Positions 33,055 through 42,793 of a stretch of DNA of 64,000 nt are shown in pieces. The translations under genes and the position numbers were made by a program. A model generated the notes under the pieces. That model was not told the DNA's origin and made no database searches. It saw nothing but the letters and a program-made list of their open reading frames with translations. How positions within the stretch are numbered: position 1 is the stretch's first letter; each line of letters starts with the position of its first letter. The DNA lies in the NCBI RefSeq assembly GCF_030684675.1, contig NZ_JAUXXZ010000029.1, positions 1-64,000 of the forward strand, in the 5' to 3' direction. Source of the DNA: Daejeonella sp. (GTDB lineage: Bacteria; Bacteroidota; Bacteroidia; Sphingobacteriales; Sphingobacteriaceae).

Positions 33055-34487
33055 TCCTTTTTCCCAACCAGTCCTTTTATGAATTTTCCGATAGGATTTT
33101 TCCTGAATCCTGAAATTTTAGTCGCATTAGCCTGATGCTCCAAAACACTTCCGAATTTTAAGCCGAATCCCATATAAAATGAAACACCGGTATACCCGCT
33201 GGAGTAAGGTGAAGCACTTTTGGTATAATTTCTTAACATTTCATAGCTTTTTAAAAGTTGATCACTACCGATGTAGAATTCGACATTCGGGGTTTTTATC
33301 ATATACTGCCCACCTATCTGTAATATCCCGGTCGTATTGTAGGCAGCTGATGCGGTAAGGACATGGTTTTTTAAATGGTAATTATTGACAAGCACCAGAT
33401 CCCCACCATCATAGTAAATAGTTTTGGAAAGAATCAGGTTTGGTTTATAATTCCCAAATTCCTTGCTCAGCATTAATTCAGCCTTACCATTAATCATACT
33501 TACATAGGATTTATTAATTGACGCTCTACTTATCCTAGTATCCAGACTGTCGGCGAGCCTGTCGTCCGCACTTGAGTTTGAGGCATTCTGAATAATGATT
33601 TGTCCGGTATCAAAATCATATTCATAGGCTTCTTTGTTCCATTTTATAAAACCGATATCCTTCATGTTTCCTAGTATAGACCATCCGTCCCGAAGGCGAT
33701 ATGACGCTCCGGCTGTAATTGAGAGTCCCGGATTTTTAAAGTTGGGATTAACCATTTTTCGTTGAAAATTATCAAATTTAAAGCTCGACCTGAGTTGTCC
33801 CTTTACTGAAACATCGAACTCATCGTTTGCTTCGTCCATGTTTATTTCAGATTTATCAACTTTTAACGAAGTATAACTTATTCCACTCAGTAAGCTGAAC
33901 TTTGCTCCTATCGAAAAGCGCTTTGTATAATTCTGCCTGTATACAAAACTGAACTGGTGGTATGACTGATTATATCCGTTCACATTGAAGAGATTACTCA
34001 GGTTGCTGGCATTGAATACACGGTAGTCGTCAAAAATCGCAAAAACCTCATTGGTTACACTTGCTCTTCCATCGTTGCGAATCTGCCAGCTAATTCCCAT
34101 TTCCTTATATTTTTTTACAGCCTTCAATACACGCAGCATAGCGATGTAATTATTCGAACCGAAGCTTAAGGTATTCATCCGGTTCTCGCCCAGAGTGATG
34201 TCGCGGCCATTGAATACACCATCATAAATTAGGGATTTGAATGCAGATTCTGCCGGACCTGAGAATGTTGTATTCAGGCTAATCGTTGGAATAAGGAAAT
34301 TGAATGCAAAACGACGGCTGGTATCAACCTGATAGGCCCTTTGGGATGGGTTTTCGAAACTATCATACAAGGTACGACTGTTATAAAGAGAATATTGCTG
34401 AGAATAGCTGGTTCTTATTAGCCCCAGGAGCAAAAACAATACAAGAGATAGTTTTATTAAGGATATTTTGTTCCGGCTTAAAATCAT
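33051..34487 (-). CDS. DUF5723-type outer-membrane beta-barrel protein
   Basis: 478 residues from the ATG at 34487; the frame starts a few codons earlier only at TTG. A signal peptide (LLGLIRTSYSQ) is followed by QYSLYNSRTLYDSFENPSQRA and alternating hydrophobic strands throughout, as in a PorQ/PorV-like or DUF5723 barrel. Function is unknown in the family. It starts 7 nt after the stop of the upstream membrane-anchored protein (34495-36102), so the two probably form an operon. Confidence 0.75.
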   Translation of the reverse strand: MILSRNKISLIKLSLVLFLLLGLIRTSYSQQYSLYNSRTLYDSFENPSQRAYQVDTSRRFAFNFLIPTISLNTTFSGPAESAFKSLIYDGVFNGRDITLGENRMNTLSFGSNNYIAMLRVLKAVKKYKEMGISWQIRNDGRASVTNEVFAIFDDYRVFNASNLSNLFNVNGYNQSYHQFSFVYRQNYTKRFSIGAKFSLLSGISYTSLKVDKSEINMDEANDEFDVSVKGQLRSSFKFDNFQRKMVNPNFKNPGLSITAGASYRLRDGWSILGNMKDIGFIKWNKEAYEYDFDTGQIIIQNASNSSADDRLADSLDTRISRASINKSYVSMINGKAELMLSKEFGNYKPNLILSKTIYYDGGDLVLVNNYHLKNHVLTASAAYNTTGILQIGGQYMIKTPNVEFYIGSDQLLKSYEMLRNYTKSASPYSSGYTGVSFYMGFGLKFGSVLEHQANATKISGFRKNPIGKFIKGLVGKKD

Positions 34488-34494
34488 GGTATAA

Positions 34495-36102
34495 TTAGTT
34501 GCTTCCAATACTATCTACGGATAAATCAGTATCAGATGCTGTCTTTATATTTTTATAAGTGGTGTAAAAATTAGTAAAAAAATATTCATTGTTACTAGTC
34601 AGCTGATACGACATTGCATATAGATCTTTTATTCCATAATTTTTACTTCTAAAGATCTGACTATAATTGCTTTTGAGAGAGTTTCTTAGCAAAATCTCTG
34701 CATTGTTTAAATATAATACAAATGAAACATTACTCTGGTCAGCAACCAGTTGATCGAATTGAATATAAGGCTCTGTTTTATGAAGTAATCGCCCGGAATT
34801 GTAATCATTTAAAAACCGCTGAATACTTGATGGTGAATTTGAAAGGATAAGCAGGTTATCTGTAATTGTGAAGAAAGGTTTGGAATACCTTTTCATTGGA
34901 TCTCCAAAATAATAATAGAATAGATTAGTGTAATTCATCCTTCTCACTGTAGGTGAATAAAATGAACTCAGTGGGTCAAGTAAGAACTGAAGTTTGCTGC
35001 CATCACTCACTTTTATTATTCCCAGGCTCTCGGAGGTTGAAAGATGAAGGGTACTCATTTCCTTAGCCCATAATTTAATCATATCCCTTTCCGGATTTAT
35101 ACCGGTTTCAGATATTATGGTTTCTATTTGTTTGTTGAGTGTGTCGAGCTCAGCTCTGGCTTCAAATATCACATCCAGGTCTTTCTTGTACCTTGTATAA
35201 TCCGAGATACCATAAGTGATTGAACTTGCTGTATTATAAGGCATTACCAGTTTAATCGTATTCTTAACGGGTTTCTGATTCAGAAAAATAGGGATGTAAC
35301 TGTCTTTTGCTGAGGATATTCTGCTTATCCCATTAAACATCATTACATCAGTTTTGTAATTCAACTCCAGACTTGAATAACCGGAAAAGCTTTCGAAAAG
35401 CTCCATGTTTTCACTCAATTTTCGTCTGAAATAGGGTTTTAGAAAGCCGGGTTTGTTGTAGTTTATAAAAAGATGTGCTAATGCATTTGTGTCTTTGTTC
35501 AGGCCAGTATTGATCTCTCTTATAAATGCCTGACTTATCTTCTTTGAATTCTCGTCAATACTCCGGTTTATAAGTTCAGCTGAAAAGCTTCCTCTAGCAA
35601 TGCCTTTATCTATGCATAGGTAAAAAGGCCGTTTCAATTCATCAGTATTGATTTCCAAAACTGATCTTTCTCTCATAGAGATCCTGATATCTGAAAGTCC
35701 AGACAGCATATTTTTAAGGTCATTAATCGAAATGTTCTGTTTTAACTGGATCGACCACAAAAAATGAACGCTGTCGGTTTTGGATGGATGAAAAGACAAA
35801 AAGACCTTTTGCCCATCACTGAGATCAGTCAGTTCCTGTTTATTGATCAGAAGATCTTTTAACCAGGCCAGTTCATTTTTTGCCTGGGTGCCAATGATCG
35901 TATCGAAAACAGTATAATCTGAAAAGATTTCATACAAGCTTTTGTCGTTTGGGTATTGAAAAATCAGGGATGCATCAGCAGGTATTTCAGAAAGTACACG
36001 GTCATTATTCCGGCTACTAACATTGAGATTTGAAAAGTATAAATATGCAAGAGAAATCACTATGAGGACTAAAGCCGTTGTAATTCCTATTATTTTCTTC
36101 AT
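34495..36102 (-). CDS. Membrane-anchored protein of unknown function
   Basis: 535 residues from the ATG at 36102. One N-terminal membrane helix (IGITTALVLIVISLAYLYFSN) acts as an anchor or uncleaved signal, then a large periplasmic part. The opening IPADASLIFQYPNDKSLYEIF and repeated statements of ligand-like strands recall DUF3352-type proteins, but I cannot confirm this. No catalytic motif was seen. It is upstream of a DUF5723 barrel with a 7-nt gap, suggesting that the two work together in the envelope. A TAAATTTG element on the minus strand (36119-36126) may be the promoter. Confidence 0.65.
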   Translation of the reverse strand: MKKIIGITTALVLIVISLAYLYFSNLNVSSRNNDRVLSEIPADASLIFQYPNDKSLYEIFSDYTVFDTIIGTQAKNELAWLKDLLINKQELTDLSDGQKVFLSFHPSKTDSVHFLWSIQLKQNISINDLKNMLSGLSDIRISMRERSVLEINTDELKRPFYLCIDKGIARGSFSAELINRSIDENSKKISQAFIREINTGLNKDTNALAHLFINYNKPGFLKPYFRRKLSENMELFESFSGYSSLELNYKTDVMMFNGISRISSAKDSYIPIFLNQKPVKNTIKLVMPYNTASSITYGISDYTRYKKDLDVIFEARAELDTLNKQIETIISETGINPERDMIKLWAKEMSTLHLSTSESLGIIKVSDGSKLQFLLDPLSSFYSPTVRRMNYTNLFYYYFGDPMKRYSKPFFTITDNLLILSNSPSSIQRFLNDYNSGRLLHKTEPYIQFDQLVADQSNVSFVLYLNNAEILLRNSLKSNYSQIFRSKNYGIKDLYAMSYQLTSNNEYFFTNFYTTYKNIKTASDTDLSVDSIGSN

Positions 36103-36118
36103 CAATATGTGCTTTTAG

Positions 36119-36126
36119 CAAATTTA
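36119..36126 (-). promoter_or_regulatory. TAnnTTTG element upstream of the 34495-36102 gene
   Basis: The minus strand reads TAAATTTG followed by C, 17 nt before the start codon, a good match to the -7 consensus. A -33 element at the normal distance is not evident. Confidence 0.45.
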
Positions 36127-36191
36127 TATTTTTATGTCATCGCAGAAGAATTGCAAACATGTTTGTTAAATTAGCAATCTAATCTAACATT

Positions 36192-36578
36192 ATGAACAAA
36201 CGGGTAATTATTATCGCTTCTGTGTTTGGCATTCTGGCTGTTATTTTAGGTGCTTTCGGTGCTCATGCATTAAAATCTCTGCTTGATCCGGCCGGATTAG
36301 AGGTTTGGAAAACTGCCGTAAGTTATCACTTCTATCATACACTTGCCTTGCTTTTTGTTTCATTACTTCCAGCAAGCAATAGTAAGGCGGCGAATATGGC
36401 TGCCTGGTTCTTTTCTCTTGGAATTCTGCTTTTTTCAGGTTCCTTATATCTTATTTCTACCAAAGAAATACTGAATATTAGTCAGCTTTCAGTTCTTGGC
36501 CCGCTCACACCAATTGGCGGTTTATTTTTTATTCTGGGTTGGTTTAGTTTGATTTTTGTCGCCATAAAGAGTAAATAA
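36192..36578 (+). CDS. DUF423 (YgdD-type) membrane protein
   Basis: 128 residues with four membrane helices. The start KRVIIIASVFGILAVILGAFGAHALKSLLDP and the motif VWKTAVSYHFYHTLALLF are typical of DUF423. Function in the family is not established. Its stop overlaps the priA start in TAATG, so the two genes are translationally coupled. Confidence 0.9.
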   Translation: MNKRVIIIASVFGILAVILGAFGAHALKSLLDPAGLEVWKTAVSYHFYHTLALLFVSLLPASNSKAANMAAWFFSLGILLFSGSLYLISTKEILNISQLSVLGPLTPIGGLFFILGWFSLIFVAIKSK

Positions 36579-39061
36579 TGCTTGAGTTTAATGAAACAAA
36601 TGGCATTGAAAGGAAAACTCTTTTCATAGAGGTAATTCTACCTTTAGCGATACCTAAAACCTATACCTACCGGGTACCTGCAGAAATGACCAGGGCTATT
36701 GCAATCGGGAAGCGTGTAGTCGTTCAATTTGGACGGGCCAAGATCTATACCGCAATTGTTTATCAGGTATCTGAAACTCCCCCTGAACTTTATGAGGCTA
36801 AATATATCATTGATGTTCTTGATGATGAGCCTATTGTAAATGACTTTCAGTTGAAATTATGGAAGTGGATGTCTGATTATTACCTCTGCCATATCGGTGA
36901 GGTGATGCAGGCTGCACTTCCTTCAGCCCTCAAACTGGCGAGTGAAACCCGTATCATTCTGAATCATTCAACAGAGTTCGATAAGTCTGAACTTTCTGAT
37001 AAGGAGTTTCTGATTATTGATGCCCTCGATATTCAATCAGAACTTAAGGTAAGTGATATCAGTAAATTACTCGGACAAAAAACAGTTTTCCCAATACTCA
37101 GAGCCCTTTTTGAGAAGAATATTATCATAATTTCTGAAGAAATTACTGAGAAATTTAAGCCCAAAAAGAAGTCATTTATTAGCCTTCACCCCCAATACAA
37201 AGATTCCGAAAACCGAAGGGCTTTATTCGAAATTCTTGAGCGGGCACCCAAGCAACTAGAACTTTTGCTGGCTTATTTTAAGCTCGAAAAGCAGCAAACG
37301 GAAATTTCCAAACCCGATCTGCTGGAAGTCAGTGGAAGCGGTCCGGCTGCATTAAAAACGCTGATTGAGAAGGAGATTTTTATCCAGGAAGATAAAGTGG
37401 TGAGTCGCCTCAGCGCTGAGGAACTTGAAATCCTGCATGATTTTAAGCTGAATGATGCCCAGGAGATTGCATTGGGAGAGATCAGAGAGCAGTTGGAAGA
37501 GAAGGATGTTGTTTTGCTTTATGGCGAAACATCTTCCGGCAAAACACAAATCTATATACGTCTGATTGAGCAAATGTTGCTTGAAGACAAGCAAACATTA
37601 TATCTTTTGCCTGAGATTGCATTAACCACACAGCTTATTGAACGTTTGCGTGAACATTTTGGAGGGCAGATTGGAGTTTATCATTCCCGCTTTAATGATA
37701 ATGAGCGCGCAGAAGTCTGGCAAAAAGTATTAAAGGGTGAGTATAAAATGATTCTCGGTGCGAGATCATCTATTTTTCTGCCGTTTAAGGATCTGGGCCT
37801 GATCATCGTTGACGAAGAGCACGAATCTTCTTACAAGCAATATGACCCGGCTCCGCGATATCATGCCAGGGATACTGCCATCTATCTTTCATACCTGCAT
37901 GGGGCGAGAATAGTTTTAGGCTCAGCAACTCCGAGTTTAGAGAGTTTTTATAATGCGAAAATTAAGAAATATGGTTTTGTAACCTTAAAAGGCAGGTACG
38001 GTGGAGTAAAATCACCTGTAATTGAAGTGGTGAGTATAGCTGAAGAAACGAAGCGGAAAACCATGCAATCGCATTTTACCACAGCTTTGGTAAATGAAAT
38101 TAATGCGGCATTATCCCGAAAGGAGCAGGTGATTCTTTTTCAAAACCGTCGTGGATATACACCTGTTTTACTTTGTACTACCTGTGGATTTACACCCAAA
38201 TGCATTAATTGTGATGTAAGTCTTACTTTTCATAAAAGCAGTGCAAAACTTCATTGCCACTATTGTGGATATAAACAGGATGTGCTGCATGCATGCCCTG
38301 CCTGTGGTTCAACCCGGATAGAGCAGAAGGGCTTTGGTACCGAAAAGATAGAGGATGAACTGCAGCGTATCTTCACGGATGCCAAAATAGCCCGTATGGA
38401 TCTCGACTCCACCCGTACCAGAAATAGTTTTCAGATCCTGCTTAATGATTTTGAAGAGGGTAAGATCGATATCCTTGTAGGTACCCAAATGGTTGCCAAG
38501 GGACTTGATTTCGGGAATGTAAGTACAATTGGGATTATCAGCGCCGACAGTATGTTAAATTATCCTGATTTTCGGGCATTTGAACGAAGTTTTCAGATGT
38601 TAGCACAGGTTTCTGGACGAGCCGGAAGACGTGCAAAACAAGGAAAGGTTATTATTCAGGCTTATGATACCAGTCATCGTATCATCAGCCAGGTGATCAG
38701 GGGCGATTATGAGGAGATGTTTGATACTGAAATTCTGGAGCGGAGAAATTTTCACTACCCACCACTGTACCGTCTTATACAATTGGATGTGAAGCATAAA
38801 GATCTTTCTAAACTAGCACTTATTTCAGATTCTTTGGCCAAAGTTTTAAGATCGCAGTTTGGCGACCGGGTACTGGGACCAGAAGCACCTCTGATCAGTC
38901 GTATAAGGAACTATTTTATTCAGACTATTTTGATTAAGGTTGAGAAGGAGGGAGTATCGGTACAGAAGATCAAAGAAGCATTGCAACAAATTCTCAGGAA
39001 CTTCGATTCACAGCCCTCAAATAAGGGTGTTTACATCCATATTGATGTTGATCCGTATTAA
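36578..39061 (+). CDS. priA: Primosomal replication restart helicase PriA
   Basis: 827 residues. The N-terminal 3'-DNA-binding domain (VILPLAIPKTYTYRVPAEM) is followed by a helicase core with Walker A GETSSGKT, Walker B DEEH in IIVDEEHESSYKQ, and the QVSGRAGR motif. Four CxxC-type pairs between about 528 and 585 (CTTCGF, CINCD, CHYCG, CPACGS) form the zinc sites. PriA reloads the replisome at stalled forks. It overlaps the DUF423 gene by 1 nt. Confidence 0.97.
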   Translation: MLEFNETNGIERKTLFIEVILPLAIPKTYTYRVPAEMTRAIAIGKRVVVQFGRAKIYTAIVYQVSETPPELYEAKYIIDVLDDEPIVNDFQLKLWKWMSDYYLCHIGEVMQAALPSALKLASETRIILNHSTEFDKSELSDKEFLIIDALDIQSELKVSDISKLLGQKTVFPILRALFEKNIIIISEEITEKFKPKKKSFISLHPQYKDSENRRALFEILERAPKQLELLLAYFKLEKQQTEISKPDLLEVSGSGPAALKTLIEKEIFIQEDKVVSRLSAEELEILHDFKLNDAQEIALGEIREQLEEKDVVLLYGETSSGKTQIYIRLIEQMLLEDKQTLYLLPEIALTTQLIERLREHFGGQIGVYHSRFNDNERAEVWQKVLKGEYKMILGARSSIFLPFKDLGLIIVDEEHESSYKQYDPAPRYHARDTAIYLSYLHGARIVLGSATPSLESFYNAKIKKYGFVTLKGRYGGVKSPVIEVVSIAEETKRKTMQSHFTTALVNEINAALSRKEQVILFQNRRGYTPVLLCTTCGFTPKCINCDVSLTFHKSSAKLHCHYCGYKQDVLHACPACGSTRIEQKGFGTEKIEDELQRIFTDAKIARMDLDSTRTRNSFQILLNDFEEGKIDILVGTQMVAKGLDFGNVSTIGIISADSMLNYPDFRAFERSFQMLAQVSGRAGRRAKQGKVIIQAYDTSHRIISQVIRGDYEEMFDTEILERRNFHYPPLYRLIQLDVKHKDLSKLALISDSLAKVLRSQFGDRVLGPEAPLISRIRNYFIQTILIKVEKEGVSVQKIKEALQQILRNFDSQPSNKGVYIHIDVDPY

Positions 39062-39116
39062 AATTATTCCTTTAATTTATTCTCAATTTTATTAAAAAAA
39101 ACTGCCTTCATAAGAC

Positions 39117-39124
39117 TATTTTTG
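39117..39124 (+). promoter_or_regulatory. TAnnTTTG element close to the pcm start
   Basis: TATTTTTG matches the -7 consensus and ends 7 nt before the start codon, so the transcript would have a leader of only a few bases. No -33 motif is clear. Confidence 0.4.
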
Positions 39125-39131
39125 AAGAGCA

Positions 39132-39788
39132 ATGGCACATAAATTAGTAGATAGCTACCGCGAAAAGGGAGCCCGTAAAAAGTTAGTTGAATTACTCAGA
39201 GACAGAGGCATAGCCGATGAAAAAGTATTAAAAGCAATTGGAAAAGTCCCGAGACATTATTTTTTTGACGAAACATTCTGGACTCAAGCATATAAAGACA
39301 TTGCCTTTCCAATTGGCGACGGACAAACAATTTCCCAACCCTATACTGTAGCCTACCAGACTGAACTTTTGCATATCAAACTTGGTGATAAGGTGCTTGA
39401 GATTGGCACCGGTTCTGGGTATCAAACCTGTATTCTTCTGGAACTTGGGGCAAAGGTGTATACCATCGAGCGTCAGGAAAATCTATACAAACGAACCAGT
39501 CAGGTTTTGCCGCATATCGGTTATCATGCTGAATTCTTTTTTGGTGATGGATCAAAGGGCATTGCTGAGTTTGCCCCCTACGATAAGATTATTGTTACCG
39601 CAGGAGCCCCGCTGGTTCCTGAAATTATGCTAAAGCAATTGAAAATAGGAGGAATTCTTGTTATCCCGGTGGGTGATGAGAATTCTCAGAAAATGATTAC
39701 TGTACTTAGAGTGAGTGAAAAAGACTACGAACGGATCTCTTTGGATACGTTTAGGTTTGTGCCGCTGGTGGGGGAGAAAGCGTGGTAG
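39132..39788 (+). CDS. pcm: Protein-L-isoaspartate O-methyltransferase
   Basis: 218 residues. PCMT landmarks are VPRHYFFDETFWTQAYKD, FPIGDGQTISQPYTVAYQTELL, the SAM motif VLEIGTGSGYQTCIL, and KIIVTAGAPLVPE. It methylates L-isoaspartyl residues so that damaged proteins can be repaired. A heptamer-array region separates it from the convergent smpB gene. Confidence 0.96.
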   Translation: MAHKLVDSYREKGARKKLVELLRDRGIADEKVLKAIGKVPRHYFFDETFWTQAYKDIAFPIGDGQTISQPYTVAYQTELLHIKLGDKVLEIGTGSGYQTCILLELGAKVYTIERQENLYKRTSQVLPHIGYHAEFFFGDGSKGIAEFAPYDKIIVTAGAPLVPEIMLKQLKIGGILVIPVGDENSQKMITVLRVSEKDYERISLDTFRFVPLVGEKAW

Positions 39789-39793
39789 TTAGT

Positions 39794-39912
39794 TGAGAAT
39801 TGAGAGTTGAGAATTGATAGTCCGTAATTCGTAATTAATAATTCGTAATTCGTAATTAATAATTCGTAATTAATAATTCGTAATTGGTATACAACAGGCA
39901 ACAGATAACAGA
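39794..39912. repeat. Three different heptamer arrays between pcm and smpB
   Basis: Three complete 7-nt units of TGAGAAT type run from 39794 to 39814. Nine 7-nt units alternate between CGTAATT and AATAATT from 39823 to 39885. Three units of CAACAGA type occupy 39892-39912. All keep strict 7-nt phase within each block. They fill nearly the whole interval between the convergent genes. Confidence 0.85.
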
Positions 39913-39919
39913 CATTACT

Positions 39920-40369
39920 CTATCGTTTCATTGCTCTGCTCATTTCCAGTTTTGCATCCCGGTCTTTGAGCGTTTCGCGCTTATCGTAGATCTTTTTACC
40001 CTGTGCCAGGCCGATCTCAAGTTTGGCAAATCCCCGTTCTGAAGTGAAAATTTTTAAAGGGATAATGGTAAAGCCCTTTTCCTCAATTTTTGTCCTGAGT
40101 TTGGCTATTTCCTTTTTGTTCAGAAGCAGCACCCTGTCGCGCTTTGCCTCATGGTTATAAAAGGAGCCATGTGAATACTCAGCGATTTGCATATTCCTCA
40201 CAAAGAGATTACCGTCAAAAAAAGTACAGAAAGCATCATTAATATCAGCCTTACCCTCACGTATCGATTTTATTTCAGTACCAAGCAATTTTATACCGGC
40301 TGTATAGGTCTCAAGTATATGATACTCGAAATACGCTCTCTTGTTCTTAATATTTATTCCACCCGACAT
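39920..40369 (-). CDS. smpB: SsrA-binding protein SmpB
   Basis: 149 residues: INIKNKRAYFEYHILETYTAGIKLLGTEIKSIREGKADINDAFC, the oligonucleotide-binding barrel, then GLAQGKKIYDKRETLKDRDAKLEMSRAMKR with the basic C-terminal tail. SmpB carries tmRNA to stalled ribosomes. The tmRNA gene itself was not seen in the window. Confidence 0.97.
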   Translation of the reverse strand: MSGGINIKNKRAYFEYHILETYTAGIKLLGTEIKSIREGKADINDAFCTFFDGNLFVRNMQIAEYSHGSFYNHEAKRDRVLLLNKKEIAKLRTKIEEKGFTIIPLKIFTSERGFAKLEIGLAQGKKIYDKRETLKDRDAKLEMSRAMKR

Positions 40370-40459
40370 GTCTGCAAATATCCGAAAGAAAATCCATAAC
40401 CGGAATTTTCATATTTTAAGATTATTTAAATATTTTTTTAAGATTGATGAAATAATATT

Positions 40460-40479
40460 TTTAGATTAATCTAAATTTG
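40460..40479 (+). promoter_or_regulatory. DtxR/MntR-type operator overlapping the TonB receptor promoter
   Basis: TTTAGATTAATCTAAA (40460-40475) is a perfect 16-bp palindrome. It overlaps TAAATTTG (40472-40479), a consensus -7 element, 28 nt before the receptor start. An identical copy lies at 45900-45915 before the DtxR-family gene. The half-site resembles the TTAGGTTA of DtxR/IdeR boxes. Confidence 0.8.
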
Positions 40480-40506
40480 TATTTTTGGCAATCTAATATT
40501 TAATAA

Positions 40507-42792
40507 ATGAGGTTGTTTATTCTTTCAATTATACTATTCGGGTTTGTTTTAACAGCAAAAGCGCAGACATCGGCTCTGATCGGATTGGTTAAATCTGGCC
40601 AGAATCCAGTTGCGTTTGCCTCAATTAAGGTGCTCAATAGCAAAATCGGAACAACAAGCGACTCCCTGGGTAAGTATTCTATTTCAAGGCTTAGCGCAGG
40701 TAAATACGTCTTAAGCTTTTCGGCATTGGGTTATAGCCCATACAAGAAGGAGCTTATTATCAGGGAGAACGAAACAGTAAATCTGGATGTTGAATTAGAG
40801 GAGTCAGGATCTGCTATCGAAGAATTTGTAGTAACCGGAACTATGAAAGAGGTCAGCCGACTTGCAAGCCCGGTGCCTGTTGAAGTTTACAGCCCTGCAT
40901 TTTTCAGGAAGAACCCCACTCCCTCTGTTTTTGATGCTTTACAAAATGTAAATGGAGTCAGGCCGCAGTTAAACTGCAATATTTGCAATACCGGTGATAT
41001 CCATATAAATGGTCTTGAGGGTCCGTATACGATGATCCTGATAGATGGTATGCCTATAGTCAGCGGCCTTTCATCTGTTTACGGTCTTTCAGGGATACCC
41101 AACGCTTTAATTGAGCGTGTAGAGATTGTGAAAGGCCCGGCTTCATCATTGTATGGTTCTGAAGCAGTAGGCGGTTTGATTAACATCATTACCAAAAAGC
41201 CTCAGAATGCACCTGCATTTTCAGGTGATGTTTTTACAACTTCCTGGGGGGAGTTAAATACTGATCTCGGTTTTAAGTTTGCTGCCGGCAAAAAAGCTGA
41301 AGTACTGACAGGGATCAATTATTTTAAATATGGAAACCGGATCGATAATAACAAGGATCTTTTTACGGATGTAACCCTTCAGGACAGGATTTCAGTGTTT
41401 CAGAAATGGAATTTTAACAGAAAAGAAAACAGGCAGTTCAGTCTGGCTGCAAGATATAATTATGAAGATCGTTGGGGTGGTGATATCACCTGGGACAAGG
41501 CCTATAGGGGAGGCACAGAACGATATGGTGAGAGTATCTATACCAAGAGGTGGGAAATGCTGGGAACTTATCAGCTTCCTTTAAAAGAAGCGGTTATGTT
41601 TTCATGGTCTCTGAATGACCATGCCCAAAATTCTGTTTATGGTAGCACCATTTACAATGCCAGGCAAAAGATTGCATTCGGACAATTGAGTTGGGATAAA
41701 AAAATAAAAGGCCATGACCTATTGCTTGGTACTGCCCTGAGATATACGATGTATGATGATAATACTCCTGCGACAGCATTACTGAACGGATTTAATAAGG
41801 CAGATAAGGTATGGCTCCCCGGAATCTTTATCCAGGACGAAATTGCCCTTGCCGAAAAGCATAAACTACTCCTTGGGATGAGATACGATTATAACTCTGT
41901 TCATGGAAATATTCTGACTCCAAGATTTGCTTATAAATGGATCCTGAATGAGAATAATATTCTTCGTTTAAATGCAGGTACAGGCTTTAGGGTGGTTAGT
42001 CTGTTTACAGAGGAACATGCTGCTCTTACTGGCTCAAGGGAGGTTGTGGTTACAGAACAGCTGAAACCGGAAAGAAGTTATAATGCAAATCTGAACTTTA
42101 TAAAAAAGATCTATTTCAAAAGCGGAAGTTTTATAGGTATAGATGCTTCTGCCTGGTACACACATTTTAACAACCAGATCATTCCTGATTATTTGAGCAA
42201 TCCTAATCAGATCATTTACAGTAATTTGCAGGGGTATGCAGTCTCGCGTGGTTTGAGTGCTAATTTTGATATGACATTTACAAACGGACTAAAGGTTATT
42301 GCCGGAACTTCCCTGCTGGAAGTGTTTTCTAAAAATGAAGCCTCAGGTAAAAAGATCCGGCCATTTCTCAATGAAAAGTGGACAGGTACCTGGGGGATTT
42401 CCTATAAAATCGAGAACCTGAATCTTGGACTTGATTACACAGGGAATATTTACGGACCCATGCTCTTACCCCGTTTAAGCAATTCAGACCCGAGAAGCGG
42501 AATATCACCGGTATGGAGTTTGCAAAATATTCAATTTACCTATACAGGATTGAAAAAGATCGAGCTTTACGGTGGTATAAAAAATTTACTGAACTGGACG
42601 CCGGGTAAGAATGAGCCATTTTTAATAGCACGCAGTAATGATCCTTTTGATAAGGAAGTCCAGACTGATGCTTCCGGAAATGTAGCTCCCAGTCCGGCGA
42701 ACCCTTATGCTTTAACATTTGACCCGGGATATGTTTATGCTCCCAACCAGGGGATCAGGGGATTTCTGGGTGTACGTTTAATCATCAAATAA
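40507..42792 (+). CDS. TonB-dependent outer-membrane receptor, predicted metal transporter
   Basis: 761 residues with a signal peptide (LFGFVLTAKAQ). A carboxypeptidase-regulatory-like domain covers about 22-105 (GLVKSGQNPVAFASIKVLN). The plug shows PSVFDALQNVNGVRPQLNC, the unusual CNICNTGDIHINGLEGPYT, ILIDGMPIVSG and IERVEIVKGPASSLYGSEAVGGLINIITKK. A 22-strand barrel follows. Instead of a SusD partner, a thioredoxin-like gene follows after 1 nt. An operator identical to that of the nearby DtxR-family regulator suggests that it imports manganese or iron, free or chelated. Vitamin B12 or siderophore transport cannot be excluded. Confidence 0.9.
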   Translation: MRLFILSIILFGFVLTAKAQTSALIGLVKSGQNPVAFASIKVLNSKIGTTSDSLGKYSISRLSAGKYVLSFSALGYSPYKKELIIRENETVNLDVELEESGSAIEEFVVTGTMKEVSRLASPVPVEVYSPAFFRKNPTPSVFDALQNVNGVRPQLNCNICNTGDIHINGLEGPYTMILIDGMPIVSGLSSVYGLSGIPNALIERVEIVKGPASSLYGSEAVGGLINIITKKPQNAPAFSGDVFTTSWGELNTDLGFKFAAGKKAEVLTGINYFKYGNRIDNNKDLFTDVTLQDRISVFQKWNFNRKENRQFSLAARYNYEDRWGGDITWDKAYRGGTERYGESIYTKRWEMLGTYQLPLKEAVMFSWSLNDHAQNSVYGSTIYNARQKIAFGQLSWDKKIKGHDLLLGTALRYTMYDDNTPATALLNGFNKADKVWLPGIFIQDEIALAEKHKLLLGMRYDYNSVHGNILTPRFAYKWILNENNILRLNAGTGFRVVSLFTEEHAALTGSREVVVTEQLKPERSYNANLNFIKKIYFKSGSFIGIDASAWYTHFNNQIIPDYLSNPNQIIYSNLQGYAVSRGLSANFDMTFTNGLKVIAGTSLLEVFSKNEASGKKIRPFLNEKWTGTWGISYKIENLNLGLDYTGNIYGPMLLPRLSNSDPRSGISPVWSLQNIQFTYTGLKKIELYGGIKNLLNWTPGKNEPFLIARSNDPFDKEVQTDASGNVAPSPANPYALTFDPGYVYAPNQGIRGFLGVRLIIK

Positions 42793-42793
42793 G

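Noticed and set aside
39823-39885. Possible CRISPR-like or minisatellite array
   Set aside because: Units of 7 nt without spacers and no cas genes; it belongs to the heptamer family.
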